Notes: generated from the sequence alone by a model not told the origin. 58,389 nt of DNA from Rathayibacter sp. SD072 (GCF_017355185.1 NZ_JADILJ010000024.1:1-58389); one strand, 5' to 3'. Positions 6,425 through 14,951 are shown, counted from the stretch's first letter. Numbers and translations: made by a program.

Positions 6425-7353
6425 CGGCGCTGCGCCCCGACGCCTTCAGCACCCCCTACGAGGATCCGCTGCTCGACGGCCCGACCGACCCCGTCGTCGT
6501 GCCGGCGCCCGACGGCTCGTGGCGCCTGTTCTACACGCAGCGCCGGGCCGCCCTCGATCTGCCGGGCGTCGAGTGGGTGCACGGCACGCGGATCGGCGTC
6601 GCGGAGTCGGCGGACGGCGCGTCGTGGCGGTACGCGGGCACGGTCGACGGCCTCGATCCCGCCGGCGCTCCGGACCCGTCGACGCAGTGGGCGCCCGACA
6701 TCGTGCGGATCGACGGCCGCTACCTGATGACGCTGAGCTGGATCGAGGGCGTGCGCCCGGACTGGACCGGCCGCGCCTCGCTCGTGCAGTTCGCGAGCGA
6801 CGACCTGGTCTCGTGGCGGCGCCTGGGCACGATCGACGTCGGCTCGGACCGGGTCATCGACGCGGCGATCGCCCGGTGCGGAGACGGCCGCTGGCGGCTC
6901 TGGTACAAGGACGAGGAGCAGCACTCGACGACGTGGGCGGCGGTGTCGGACGACCCGTTCGATCCGGAGTCGTGGCGCGTCGAGGGGCTCGCGATCGGCG
7001 GCCGGCCGCACGAGGGGCCCAAGGTGTTCGTGCTCGGCGGGCGGTACTGGATGATCACCGACGAGTGGCGCGGGCTGGCCGTGCACTCCTCGCCCGACGG
7101 AGTCGGCGGCTGGGAGCGGCAGGGGCTGATCCTGACGGCGCCGGAGCGGCTCGGGGATCGGCCGGTCGTGGGGCGCCATGCGGATGTCGTGCCGCTCGAC
7201 GAGGAGTCGGCGCTGATCGTGTACTTCACCCATCCGGGGTGGGACGGGGCCGAGCTGGCGGACGCCCCGGCCGACCGCTCGCGGCGCCGGAGCCACGTGC
7301 GCGCGGCGGTGCTCAGGGTCGACGGGGGAGTGCTGGGCTGCGACGCCGACTGA
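6421..7353 (+). CDS. GH43/GH32-like five-bladed propeller glycosidase
   Basis: A 310-residue intracellular protein (no signal peptide) from GTG 6421. It begins with DPLLDGPTDPVVVPAPDGSWRLFYTQR, the DP-containing blade-1 pattern of GH43-type enzymes. Further blades follow: QWAPDIVRIDGRYLMTLSW, DAAIARCGDGRWRLWYKDEE and EGPKVFVLGGRYWMITDEW. Asp of TDP, Asp of VIDAAI and Glu of EGPK are plausible active-site acids. It is the last gene of the overlapping cassette with a dehydrogenase and a PmoA-like protein. This suggests hydrolysis of an imported oligosaccharide followed by oxidation of the monomer. The exact linkage is unknown. Confidence 0.75.
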   Translation: MTALRPDAFSTPYEDPLLDGPTDPVVVPAPDGSWRLFYTQRRAALDLPGVEWVHGTRIGVAESADGASWRYAGTVDGLDPAGAPDPSTQWAPDIVRIDGRYLMTLSWIEGVRPDWTGRASLVQFASDDLVSWRRLGTIDVGSDRVIDAAIARCGDGRWRLWYKDEEQHSTTWAAVSDDPFDPESWRVEGLAIGGRPHEGPKVFVLGGRYWMITDEWRGLAVHSSPDGVGGWERQGLILTAPERLGDRPVVGRHADVVPLDEESALIVYFTHPGWDGAELADAPADRSRRRSHVRAAVLRVDGGVLGCDAD

Positions 7354-7357
7354 GGAC

Positions 7358-7393
7358 CGCCTCCGGCTCGCCAGGACGCGCCAGCCGGAGGCG
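7358..7393. terminator. Bidirectional terminator between convergent genes
   Basis: A perfect 11-bp stem (CGCCTCCGGCT 7358-7368 with AGCCGGAGGCG 7383-7393) lies between the plus-strand GH43-like gene and the minus-strand flavin monooxygenase gene. It can serve both. Confidence 0.65.
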
Positions 7394-7402
7394 ATCCGCG
7401 GG

Positions 7403-8782
7403 TCAGGCCGGCGTCGCCTGGTACCGGAAGCCCGCGCCCAGGTGCTCGGACGGCAGGCGGTCGCCGCGCCCGTGCAGCTTGTTGCGGAGGCTCCCCTCGA
7501 CGTACTCGTCGGGGTACGCGCCGCGGCGGCGCAGCTCCGGCACGATGAACTCCACGACGTCCTCGAAGGTGCCCGGCGTGATCGCGTAGGCGAGGTTGAA
7601 GCCGTCGACGTCGGTGTCCTCGACCCACTCCTGCAGGTGGTCCGCCACCTCCGTCGGCGAGCCGACGACGAACGGGCCGAGTCCGCCGATCACGCTGAGC
7701 TTCGCGATGTCGCGGACCTTCCACTCGCTGCCGTCCTCGTTCGCCTCCTGGAAGTTGGCGACGGCCGACTGGATCGCGTTGCTCTTCACGTTGCCGATCG
7801 GCTCGTCGAGGTCGTACTGCGAGAGGTCGATGCCCATCCAGCCCGACATGAAGACCAGCGCGCCCTCCTCGCTCGTGTACGAGAGGAAGTCGCGGTGCTT
7901 CTCGTGCGCGGCCTCGCTCGTCTCGGCGGTGATGATCGTCAGCAGCGTGTAGATCTTGGCGGAGTAGCGGTCGCGGCCCGCGGCTTCGAGCGCGTCGCGG
8001 ATCCTCGAGACCGTGGCCTTCAGGCCGGCCTTCGTCGAGGACGCGACGAAGATCGCCTCCGCGTTGCCCGCCGCGAAGCGGATGCCGCGCGGCGACGCCC
8101 CGGCCTGGTAGATCACCGGGGTGCGCTGCAGCGACGGCTCCGAGAGGTGGATGCCGGGCACGGTGAAGTTCTTGCCGCGGTGCCCGATCTCGTGCACCTT
8201 CGACGGGTCGGTGAAGACTCCGGAGTCGCGGTCGCGGATGACCGCGTCGTCCTCCCACGAGCCCTCCCACAGCTTGTAGAGCACCTCGAGGTACTCGTCG
8301 GCCACGTCGTAGCGGTCGTCGTGCTCCAGCTGGTCCTCGTGGCCCATGTTGCGCGCGGCGCTGGGCAGGTAGCCGGTGACGACGTTCCAGCCGACGCGGC
8401 CCTTGGTCAGGTGGTCGAGCGTCGACATGCGGCGCGCGAACGGGTACGGGTGCTCGTAGGCGGTGCCGGCGGTGATGCCGAAGCCGAGGTGCTCGGTCGC
8501 GGCGGCCATCGCCGACACGAGCAGGATCGGGTCGTTGACGGGGACCTGCGCGCCGTGGCGGATGGCGGCCTCGTTGGAGCCTCCGTACACGTCGTAGGTG
8601 CCGAGGACGTCGGCGATGAAGATGCCGTCGAAGGTGCCGCGCTCGAGGAGCTTCGCGAGCTCGGTCCAGTACGAGAGGTCCTTGTAGCGCCAGGACTGGT
8701 CCTGGGGGTGGCGCCACATGCCGGAGGACTGGTGGGCGACGCAGTTCATGTCGAAGGCGTTGAAGCGGATCTGGCGGGTCAT
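7403..8782 (-). CDS. LLM-class flavin-dependent monooxygenase (NtaA/SnaA/DszA type)
   Basis: A 459-residue bacterial luciferase-like FMNH2-dependent monooxygenase. The NtaA/SnaA/SoxA/DszA branch is recognised from RQIRFNAFDMNCVAHQSSGM, GITAGTAYEHPYPFARRMST, KGRVGWNVVTGYLPSAARN and VIYQAGASPRGIRFAAGNAE. ATG 8782 is chosen because homologues begin MTRQIRFNAF; the frame continues 20 codons upstream without family character. Family members oxidise aminopolycarboxylates, sulfonates, thiophenes and similar compounds and need a separate flavin reductase, which is not encoded nearby. Its substrate and its relation to the esterase gene upstream are unknown. A 40-bp tandem repeat array lies in its 5' region. 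Confidence 0.88.
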   Translation of the reverse strand: MTRQIRFNAFDMNCVAHQSSGMWRHPQDQSWRYKDLSYWTELAKLLERGTFDGIFIADVLGTYDVYGGSNEAAIRHGAQVPVNDPILLVSAMAAATEHLGFGITAGTAYEHPYPFARRMSTLDHLTKGRVGWNVVTGYLPSAARNMGHEDQLEHDDRYDVADEYLEVLYKLWEGSWEDDAVIRDRDSGVFTDPSKVHEIGHRGKNFTVPGIHLSEPSLQRTPVIYQAGASPRGIRFAAGNAEAIFVASSTKAGLKATVSRIRDALEAAGRDRYSAKIYTLLTIITAETSEAAHEKHRDFLSYTSEEGALVFMSGWMGIDLSQYDLDEPIGNVKSNAIQSAVANFQEANEDGSEWKVRDIAKLSVIGGLGPFVVGSPTEVADHLQEWVEDTDVDGFNLAYAITPGTFEDVVEFIVPELRRRGAYPDEYVEGSLRNKLHGRGDRLPSEHLGAGFRYQATPA

Positions 8783-8896
8783 GGGCACGATAGTGCCCGA
8801 CGCTCCCCGGAGAGCGTCCGGGCTGCCGACGCGCGACGTCACAAACCAACGGGTGTGCGGGAGTGCGCCGGGCTCGAGGTGTCGCCCATCGAGCCG

Positions 8897-9056
8897 TGAC
8901 CAGGATCATCACGCGTGATGTCTCGGGGTGCGGCCCTGACCCGAATCATCTCGGGCGGTGATTCGGGTTGTGGCCGTAACCCGAATCATCTCGGGCGGTA
9001 ATTCGGGTTGTGGCGGTAACGCGAATCATCTCCTGCGGTTGCTCGGGTTGCGGAGG
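8897..9056. repeat. Four tandem copies of a 40-bp hairpin-forming repeat
   Basis: Copies run 8897-8936, 8937-8976, 8977-9016 and 9017-9056, each exactly 40 nt. Copies 2 and 3 (8937-9016) are nearly identical and the outer two are more diverged. Copy 2 carries a perfect 10-bp stem, ACCCGAATCA/TGATTCGGGT, around TCTCGGGCGG. In the outermost copy the equivalent position is a perfect 14-bp palindrome, CATCACGCGTGATG (8908-8921). The array fills the gap between the esterase stop and the monooxygenase start, both on the minus strand. Confidence 0.85.
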
Positions 9057-9072
9057 GCGTCCCCCTGACCCC

Positions 9073-10056
9073 TCAGCCCAGCTGACGCCCCAGGAACGCG
9101 ATGTGCTCCGCGATCTGGAACGCCTCGCCCTGCTCGTGCCCGTTGTACGGGTAGATCCGCATCTCGCGCGGGCCGGTGTAGCGGTTGTAGGAGGCGTACA
9201 CCGTCGAGGGCGGGCAGATGTCGTCGAGCAGGCCCACCGAGAACATCGCGGGGATCCGCGCGTGCGGAGCGAAGGACGTGCCGTCGAAGTAGGCGAGCGT
9301 GGCGAAGACGCGCTCCTCGGAGCCGCGGTGGATCCGCAGGTACTTCACGATCTCGCCGTAGGGCATCGTGTCGATGATCCGCGTGGCGTGGCGCATGTGG
9401 CTGAGGAACGGCACGTCGATGACCGCGGCCTGCGCGGAGTCCGACTCGTCGAGCATCCCGAGGATGCCCGCGACGGCGAGGCAGATGCCGCCGCCCTGGC
9501 TGCCGCCCGAGATCGCGACGCGCGACGGATCGACGGCCGGGTGCGCCCGCAGCACGTCGAGCGCGCGCACCGCGTCGGTGAAGACGCGGCGGTAGTAGTA
9601 CTCCTCGGGCGAGGCGATGCCCTGGGTCATGAAGCCGTTGGCGTGCGGTCCGCTGCCGACCGGGTCGGGGGTGTCGCCGGTGCGGTGGCCGGTGCCCTGA
9701 CCGCGGGTGTCCATCACGAGGTGCGCGTAGCCGGCGGCGCTCATGGTGGTCCACTCGGTGAGGTGCCCGCGCCCGCCGCCGTAGCCGATGTAGCTCACGA
9801 GGGCGGGGAGGGGCCCCTCGATGCCGCGCGGGAGGATCAGCCAGGCGCGGATGGGGTGGCCGCCCCAGCCCGAGAACGTGACGTCGAAGGTGTCCAGCAG
9901 CGGGAATCCGGCGTCGACCTGCTCGAGGACGGGCTCGGTCGCGAGGGCGCGGGCCTCGGCCACGGTGCTGCGCCAGAACTCCGCGAAGCCCTCGGGCTCT
10001 GCGAGTTCGGGCGCGTACTCCTCGAGGAGCTCGAGGGGCAGGTCGAACTGGGGCAT
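9073..10056 (-). CDS. CE7-family acetyl esterase (acetylxylan esterase / cephalosporin-C deacetylase)
   Basis: A 327-residue alpha/beta hydrolase without a signal peptide, matching the cytoplasmic CE7 deacetylases that remove acetyl groups from imported oligosaccharides. The nucleophile Ser186 sits in SGGSQGGG and is preceded by the CE7 motif MDTRGQG (115-121). The acid Asp278 is in GLLDDICPPST and His307 in NGHEQG. Length is typical. It is transcribed divergently from the sugar ABC importer at 10249 and shares that promoter region, so the imported sugar may be an acetylated pectin or xylan fragment (inference). GGTCTCCTTCC on the plus strand gives a GGAAGGAGA Shine-Dalgarno. Confidence 0.92.
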   Translation of the reverse strand: MPQFDLPLELLEEYAPELAEPEGFAEFWRSTVAEARALATEPVLEQVDAGFPLLDTFDVTFSGWGGHPIRAWLILPRGIEGPLPALVSYIGYGGGRGHLTEWTTMSAAGYAHLVMDTRGQGTGHRTGDTPDPVGSGPHANGFMTQGIASPEEYYYRRVFTDAVRALDVLRAHPAVDPSRVAISGGSQGGGICLAVAGILGMLDESDSAQAAVIDVPFLSHMRHATRIIDTMPYGEIVKYLRIHRGSEERVFATLAYFDGTSFAPHARIPAMFSVGLLDDICPPSTVYASYNRYTGPREMRIYPYNGHEQGEAFQIAEHIAFLGRQLG

Positions 10057-10102
10057 CGGGGTCTCCTTCCGCGGTGCGGCGACGGTGCCGCGGATCCGCT
10101 AC

Positions 10103-10160
10103 TTGACGTCCATCCGATATCGAACCTATCGTAGGGCAAACGCTTTCCCGGAACGTTTCA
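10103..10160 (+). promoter_or_regulatory. Promoter with LacI-type operators for the sugar ABC operon
   Basis: TTGACG (10103-10108) and TATCGT (10127-10132) make a -35/-10 pair with an 18-bp spacer. Directly downstream lie GGGCAAACGCTTTCCC (10134-10149), a palindrome-like site with a central CG, and GGAACGTTTC (10150-10159). The half CGCTTTCC also occurs in the operator at 4441-4454. Repression by a LacI-family protein bound just past the -10 is likely. Confidence 0.5.
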
Positions 10161-10248
10161 CATGCCGATGCGAACCCCCGACAGATGTCGGGTAGGTTCT
10201 CCTCGAATGCTCCGGGACTGGAACGAGGAAGTTCACGAGAGGACGATG

Positions 10249-11541
10249 ATGTTCAGCACCAAGCGCACACGACTCGCCGCCGCGGCGATCGCCGCCGCCG
10301 CCGCGATCAGCCTGACGGCATGCTCCGGAGGGGGTGCCTCCGGCTCCTCCACCGTCGACCCCGACGAGGAGATCACGCTCGACTACACCTTCTGGGGCAA
10401 CGACGACCGGGCCGCCCGCTACGACCAGGCCATCGCGCTGTTCGAGGAGGAGTACCCGAACATCACGATCAACTCCACCTTCACGGACTACCCCGGCTAC
10501 TGGGAGAAGCGCCAGACCGAGGCCGCCGGCGGCGGACTCCCCGACGTGATGCAGTTCGACTACACCTACCTCCGCCAGTACGGCGACAACGGCCTGCTGG
10601 GCGACCTCAGCGAGTACTTCGGCGGCGTCGTCGACGAGACCACCATCTCGGACGACCTCCTCGCCACCGGCGAGCTCGACGGCGCGACCTACGCGATCCC
10701 GACCGGCTACAGCGCCTGGGCGGTCTTCCAGAACCAGGACCTCCTCACCGCGAACGGCCTCGAGCCCTACGCGGGCGGCGGGAGCTGGGAGGACTACGCG
10801 GCCTACGTCGCGGACGTCACCGAGAAGACCGGCGGCGCCGTCTACGGCGGCACCGACTACACCGGCCGCATCCAGAACTTCGAGCTGCAGCTGCGCGCCG
10901 AGGGCAAGGAGCTGTTCACCGAGGACGGCGAGCTCGGCTTCTCCGAGGACGACCTCGCGGCGTTCTGGGAGCAGGGCGACGAGATGCGCACCACGACCGG
11001 CGTGCCGGCCGCGCGCCTCCAGGAGCTGCTGCCCAAGTCCGGCTTCGGCGCCGGCATCGCCTCCAGCGAGATGAGCTGGAGCAACTTCCTCGGCGGCTAC
11101 ATCGGCGACTCGGGAGCCTCCGAGATCGTCATGACCGCTCCGCCCACCGCCGACGAGGGGTCGAAGGACCTCTACCAGAAGGTCGGCCTGATGCAGGCGA
11201 TCTCCTCGGCCACCGAGCACCCCGAGGCCGCGGCGACGTTCCTCGACTTCCTCATCAACAGCCCCGAGGTCGGCGAGATCTTCGGCGCCACGCTCGGCAT
11301 CCCGGCCTCGTCGGCGCAGCTCGAGGGCGCGAACCTCGAGGGCCCCGACAAGCAGGTCGCGGACTACCTCGAGTCGGTCTCGGACCGCATCGGAGAGGCC
11401 CCGGCCGCTCCGGTCGCCGGCTACGGCGCCATCGAGGCGAACTTCCTCGACCTGGGCACCAGCCTCGGCCTCGGCGCCGTGAGCGTCGACGAGGCGGTCC
11501 AGCAGTTCTTCGACGAGACCGCCGTCACGCTCGACAACTGA
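10249..11541 (+). CDS. Carbohydrate ABC transporter substrate-binding lipoprotein
   Basis: A ~430-residue family-1-type (MalE-like) extracellular solute-binding lipoprotein. After a basic N-terminus and a hydrophobic segment comes the lipobox ISLTAC, so Cys is lipidated and the protein is tethered outside the membrane. The mature part starts ITLDYTFWGNDDRAARYDQA and has the family pattern LPDVMQFDYTYLRQYGDNGL. ATG 10249 is preferred over ATG 10246 for spacing from GAGAGG. Two permease genes follow immediately. A divergent CE7 esterase suggests a plant-polysaccharide oligosaccharide as ligand. No ATPase is encoded here, so a shared MsiK-type ATPase is expected. Confidence 0.92.
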   Translation: MFSTKRTRLAAAAIAAAAAISLTACSGGGASGSSTVDPDEEITLDYTFWGNDDRAARYDQAIALFEEEYPNITINSTFTDYPGYWEKRQTEAAGGGLPDVMQFDYTYLRQYGDNGLLGDLSEYFGGVVDETTISDDLLATGELDGATYAIPTGYSAWAVFQNQDLLTANGLEPYAGGGSWEDYAAYVADVTEKTGGAVYGGTDYTGRIQNFELQLRAEGKELFTEDGELGFSEDDLAAFWEQGDEMRTTTGVPAARLQELLPKSGFGAGIASSEMSWSNFLGGYIGDSGASEIVMTAPPTADEGSKDLYQKVGLMQAISSATEHPEAAATFLDFLINSPEVGEIFGATLGIPASSAQLEGANLEGPDKQVADYLESVSDRIGEAPAAPVAGYGAIEANFLDLGTSLGLGAVSVDEAVQQFFDETAVTLDN

Positions 11542-11571
11542 TCCCCTAGACGGCCAGGAAAGGCATCTCTC

Positions 11572-12561
11572 ATGACGACGACGTCGACCCCGAGCGGCAC
11601 CGCCGCAGCCGGTCGCGTCGCGCCCACCGCCGGCCGGACGAGCACTCCTCGTCCGGCCGGTGACGGGCCGCGGCGCCGCCCGAAGCGGGACACCCTGGCC
11701 GGATACGCCTTCCTGTCCCCCTGGCTCATCGGCTTCGTCGGGCTCACGCTCGGCCCGATGCTGATGTCCCTCTACTTCGCGTTCACCGACTACAACCTCT
11801 TCACGGCGCCGGAGTGGGTCGGCCTGGCCAACTTCGAGCGCCTGATCGGCGATCCGAAGTTCCTCCAGTCGGTGCAGCTGACCCTCGCCTACGTGTTCGT
11901 CGGGACGCCGATCAAGCTCGCCGCGGCGCTGCTCGTCGCGATGCTGCTCAACTACTCCGCCAAGGGCACCGGGTTCTTCCGCTCGGCCTTCTACGCTCCG
12001 TCGCTGATCGGCGCGAGCGTCAGCATCGCGATCGTCTGGCGCGCGATGTTCTCGACCGACGGCCCCGTCGACTCCGGTCTGCAGGTCTTCGGCATGGACT
12101 TCGGCGGCTGGGTCGGCGTGCCGGCCCTCATCCTGCCGATGATGATCATCCTCGCGGTGTGGCAGTTCGGCGCCCCGATGGTCATCTTCCTGGCCGGTCT
12201 CAAGCAGGTCCCGGCCGAGCTCTACGAGGCCGCGATGATGGACGGCGCGGGACCCTGGCGCAAGTTCAAGAGCGTCACCCTGCCGATGCTCTCGCCGGTC
12301 ATCTTCTTCAACCTGCTGCTCGAGATGATCAACGCGTTCCAGGTCTTCGCCTCGGCGTACATCATCGGCAACGGCACCGGCGGCCCCGCCGGAGCGACCA
12401 ACTTCTACACGGTGTACCTCTACACCCGTGCGTTCACGAACAACCAGATGGGCTACGCGTCCGCGATGGCCTGGGTCCTCCTGCTGTTCGTCGGGATCCT
12501 CGCCTTCGTCCTCTTCAAGACTCAGAAGAGCTGGGTGCACTACTCGGGAGACACGCGATGA
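11572..12561 (+). CDS. Carbohydrate ABC transporter permease (MalF-like)
   Basis: A 329-residue inner-membrane permease with six or so helices after a ~45-residue Pro/Arg-rich cytoplasmic head. It starts the membrane part at YAFLSPWLIGFVGLTLGPML. The EAA loop that contacts the ATPase is visible as ELYEAAMMDGAGPWRKFKSV. AGGAAAGGCATCTCTC precedes the ATG. The stop overlaps the next gene start (ATGA). It pairs with the following MalG-like permease. Confidence 0.93.
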   Translation: MTTTSTPSGTAAAGRVAPTAGRTSTPRPAGDGPRRRPKRDTLAGYAFLSPWLIGFVGLTLGPMLMSLYFAFTDYNLFTAPEWVGLANFERLIGDPKFLQSVQLTLAYVFVGTPIKLAAALLVAMLLNYSAKGTGFFRSAFYAPSLIGASVSIAIVWRAMFSTDGPVDSGLQVFGMDFGGWVGVPALILPMMIILAVWQFGAPMVIFLAGLKQVPAELYEAAMMDGAGPWRKFKSVTLPMLSPVIFFNLLLEMINAFQVFASAYIIGNGTGGPAGATNFYTVYLYTRAFTNNQMGYASAMAWVLLLFVGILAFVLFKTQKSWVHYSGDTR

Positions 12562-13475
12562 CCACGTTCGACACCACCCTGCCCTCGGCCGACACCCAGG
12601 TGCTGACCGAGCCGGCGCCGCGCAGGCGTCCCGCCCGCAAGCGCCCGAAGCCGGCGACGATCGTCTGGATCGTCGCGATGATCGCCCTGACGGCGATCGT
12701 CCTCTACCCGCTGGTCTGGATGGGCGCCGCGGCGTTCAAGCCGAACAGCGAGTTCGGCGGTCAGACCTCGCTCCTGCCGCAGAACCCCACGATCGACAAC
12801 TTCGTGAAGGTCTTCGCGGGGGTGGGAGGAGTGCCGCTCTGGCAGTTCTTCCTCAACTCCACGATCCTCGCGGTCGGGTCGGTCATCGGAGTCGTGATCT
12901 CGTCGTCGATGGCGGCCTACGCCTTCGCGCGGCTCGACTTCCGCGGCCGTCCGCTCTACTTCGCGCTGATGATCGGCACGCTGCTGCTGCCGATGCACGT
13001 GCTGCTGATCCCGCAGTACACGATCTTCCGCACGCTCGGCATGATGGACACCTACTGGCCGCTGCTGATCGGGAAGTTCCTGGCGACGGAGGCGTTCTTC
13101 GTCTTCCTGATGGTGCAGTTCATCCGCAACCTGCCCCGCGAGCTCGACGAGGCCGCGCGGATCGACGGGGCCGGCCACGTCCGGATCTTCGGCTCGATCA
13201 CGATCCCGCTGATCCGCCCCGCGCTGATCACGTCGTCGATCTTCGCGTTCATCTGGAGCTGGAACGACTTCCTCGGCCCGCTGCTCTACCTGAACACCCC
13301 CGACAAGCAGCCGCTGCCGCTGGCGCTGCGCGTCTACAACGACCAGACCTCGGCGTCCGACTACGGAGCGACGATCGCCGTCTCGGTGCTGGCGCTGCTC
13401 CCGGTGCTGATCTTCTTCATCATCTTCCAGCGCTTCCTCGTCGACGGGGTCGCGACGCAGGGTCTGAAGGGCTGA
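12558..13475 (+). CDS. Carbohydrate ABC transporter permease (MalG-like)
   Basis: A 305-residue permease and partner of the preceding MalF-like protein. A cytoplasmic basic head (RRRPARKRPK) is followed by membrane helices starting IVWIVAMIALTAIVLYPLVW. The EAA loop is ELDEAARIDGAGHVRIFGSI. The C-terminus ends QRFLVDGVATQGLKG, typical of MalG/AraQ-type permeases. It overlaps the upstream gene by 4 nt and is followed after one base by a DUF624-like gene. Confidence 0.93.
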   Translation: MTTFDTTLPSADTQVLTEPAPRRRPARKRPKPATIVWIVAMIALTAIVLYPLVWMGAAAFKPNSEFGGQTSLLPQNPTIDNFVKVFAGVGGVPLWQFFLNSTILAVGSVIGVVISSSMAAYAFARLDFRGRPLYFALMIGTLLLPMHVLLIPQYTIFRTLGMMDTYWPLLIGKFLATEAFFVFLMVQFIRNLPRELDEAARIDGAGHVRIFGSITIPLIRPALITSSIFAFIWSWNDFLGPLLYLNTPDKQPLPLALRVYNDQTSASDYGATIAVSVLALLPVLIFFIIFQRFLVDGVATQGLKG

Positions 13476-13476
13476 C

Positions 13477-14133
13477 ATGACGCTCCAGCGAGGGGAGTCG
13501 AAGCGGCGCTCGCGCGCGACGGCGTCGGCCCGGCGCGCGGCGGCCGACGGCAGCAGGCTGCGCTGGCCCGGCGCCGCCGACCGCTTCGCCCTCCTCGCGG
13601 AGGTCCTGTTCACGGGGCTGATCGTCGCGGTCGTCTCCCTGGGGGTCGTCACGATCCCGCTCGCGCTGGCCGTGGGCATCCGCCACCTCCGCCGCTTCGT
13701 GCTGGCCGAGGCGACCGGGCTCGCGCTGGTGTGGGCCGACGTGCGTGCCGGATTCGTCCGGGTGCTGCCGGTGGGCGCGGGTGTCGCGCTGGCCGCGCTG
13801 GTGCTCGGAGCCGACCTCGTGCTGATCTCGTCGGGCGTGCTGCCCGGCGGAGTCGCGGTCGCGGTCGTCTGCACCCTGCTGCTCGCCGCGATCGCGGTCG
13901 TGGTGCTCGTCGCCGCCACCGACTGGGAGCCGGGGGCGCGCTGGGGGGCGCTCGTCCGCGCGGCGGCGCGGCGCTCGGTGCGCGACGTGCGCGGCTCCGC
14001 TCTGCTGGCCGGAGGGCTGCTGATGACCGTCGTGTCGGCGTGGCAGCTCGCTCCGCTCGTCGTGCCGGCGCTGGGCTGCCTGGTGTTCGCGGCACTGGCC
14101 GTGCGGCTGTCGGCGGAGGCCCACTCGCGCTGA
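13477..14133 (+). CDS. Membrane protein, DUF624/YesL-like
   Basis: A 218-residue membrane protein with about five helices. It begins one base after the stop of the permease gene, so it is co-translated. Its first membrane segment (FTGLIVAVVSLGVVTIPLAL) and overall size resemble YesL/DUF624 proteins, which accompany sugar ABC importers and rhamnogalacturonan loci in Gram-positives. The role of that family is unknown, with quality control of the importer sometimes proposed. The similarity is weak by eye, so the family call is tentative. Confidence 0.6.
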   Translation: MTLQRGESKRRSRATASARRAAADGSRLRWPGAADRFALLAEVLFTGLIVAVVSLGVVTIPLALAVGIRHLRRFVLAEATGLALVWADVRAGFVRVLPVGAGVALAALVLGADLVLISSGVLPGGVAVAVVCTLLLAAIAVVVLVAATDWEPGARWGALVRAAARRSVRDVRGSALLAGGLLMTVVSAWQLAPLVVPALGCLVFAALAVRLSAEAHSR

Positions 14134-14200
14134 CCCTGGGTGCCGGGTGGAAGATCCCCGGGATCGGGAACACCTCCGGACCCTGCGCGTTGAAGCCCGT

Positions 14201-14842
14201 ATGACGACTTACGGAATCATCGGAGCAGGCAACATCGGCAGCCAGATCGCCCGCGCGGTCATCGGCCAGGGCGACGACGTGGTGATCGCGAACTCCCGCG
14301 GACCCGAGACCCTCGCGGACATCATCGCGGAGCTCGGCCCGAAGGCGCGCGCCGCGACCGCTCAGGAGGCCGCCGAGGCGGCGGACGTCGCCGTCGTGAC
14401 GGTGCCGCTGAAGAACCTCGACCAGGTGCCGGTCGCGCCGCTCGCGGGCAAGATCGTGCTCGACACGAACAACTACTACTTCGAGCGCGACGGGCGCATC
14501 GAGGCGCTCGACCGCGGCGAGACCACGACGGCCGAGATGGCGCAGGCGCACCTGCCGGAGTCGAAGATCGTGAAGGCGTTCAACCACATCATGGCCGCCG
14601 ACATCACGACCGACGGCTTCCCCGCGGGCGACCCGCAGCGTCGCGCGCTCGTCGCGTCGAGCGACTACCCCGAGGCGCTGCACTTCGTGACCGACCTCTA
14701 CGACCGGCTCGGCTTCGACACCGTGACCGTCACTCCGCTGTCGGAGTCGTGGCGCGTCGAGCGCGACCGCCCCGCGTACGGCGTGCGCCAGTCGAGCGCG
14801 GAGCTCGAGGCGAACCTCGCCGAGGCGCCGCGCACGGTCTAG
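14201..14842 (+). CDS. NADP-binding reductase, F420-dependent oxidoreductase-like
   Basis: A 213-residue protein with an N-terminal Rossmann fold (MTTYGIIGAGNIGSQIARAV, GxGxxG at about residues 7-12) and the N-S-R after the second strand (VVIANSRGPETL) typical of NADP-preferring members of the NADPH:F420 reductase/ProC-like superfamily. KIVLDTNNYYFERDGRIEAL and KAFNHIMAADI are characteristic of the single-domain members annotated 'NADPH-dependent F420 reductase' or 'NAD(P)-binding'. Whether it uses F420 is uncertain. It is preceded by a short gap after the ABC operon and has only a weak Shine-Dalgarno (GAAG). Confidence 0.8.
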   Translation: MTTYGIIGAGNIGSQIARAVIGQGDDVVIANSRGPETLADIIAELGPKARAATAQEAAEAADVAVVTVPLKNLDQVPVAPLAGKIVLDTNNYYFERDGRIEALDRGETTTAEMAQAHLPESKIVKAFNHIMAADITTDGFPAGDPQRRALVASSDYPEALHFVTDLYDRLGFDTVTVTPLSESWRVERDRPAYGVRQSSAELEANLAEAPRTV

Positions 14843-14859
14843 GCACGACCCGGCGCCGT

Positions 14860-14940
14860 CCGGTCCGAGCCTGCGCGGCTCTGCCGCACCCTCCTGCGAG
14901 AGTAGAGGGGAGCGCTGACGAGCCGCCCGGCTCGGACCGG
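14860..14940 (+). promoter_or_regulatory. 12-bp inverted repeat framing the promoter/leader of the lipoprotein gene
   Basis: CCGGTCCGAGCC (14860-14871) and GGCTCGGACCGG (14929-14940) are exact reverse complements separated by 57 nt. The right arm overlaps the start of the GGAGGG Shine-Dalgarno of the gene at 14952. If both arms are transcribed, the stem would occlude that site. Otherwise the left arm may belong to a terminator of the preceding gene. Confidence 0.4.
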
Positions 14941-14951
14941 AGGGAACCGCC

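Noticed and set aside
8897-9056. Regular 40-bp repeats considered as a CRISPR array
   Set aside because: Copies are directly adjacent with no unique spacers and no cas genes are present; it is a tandem hairpin repeat.
10126-12540. Long minus-strand open frame across the sugar ABC operon
   Set aside because: It is an antisense shadow without domain structure; the plus strand encodes a clear binding protein and permease.
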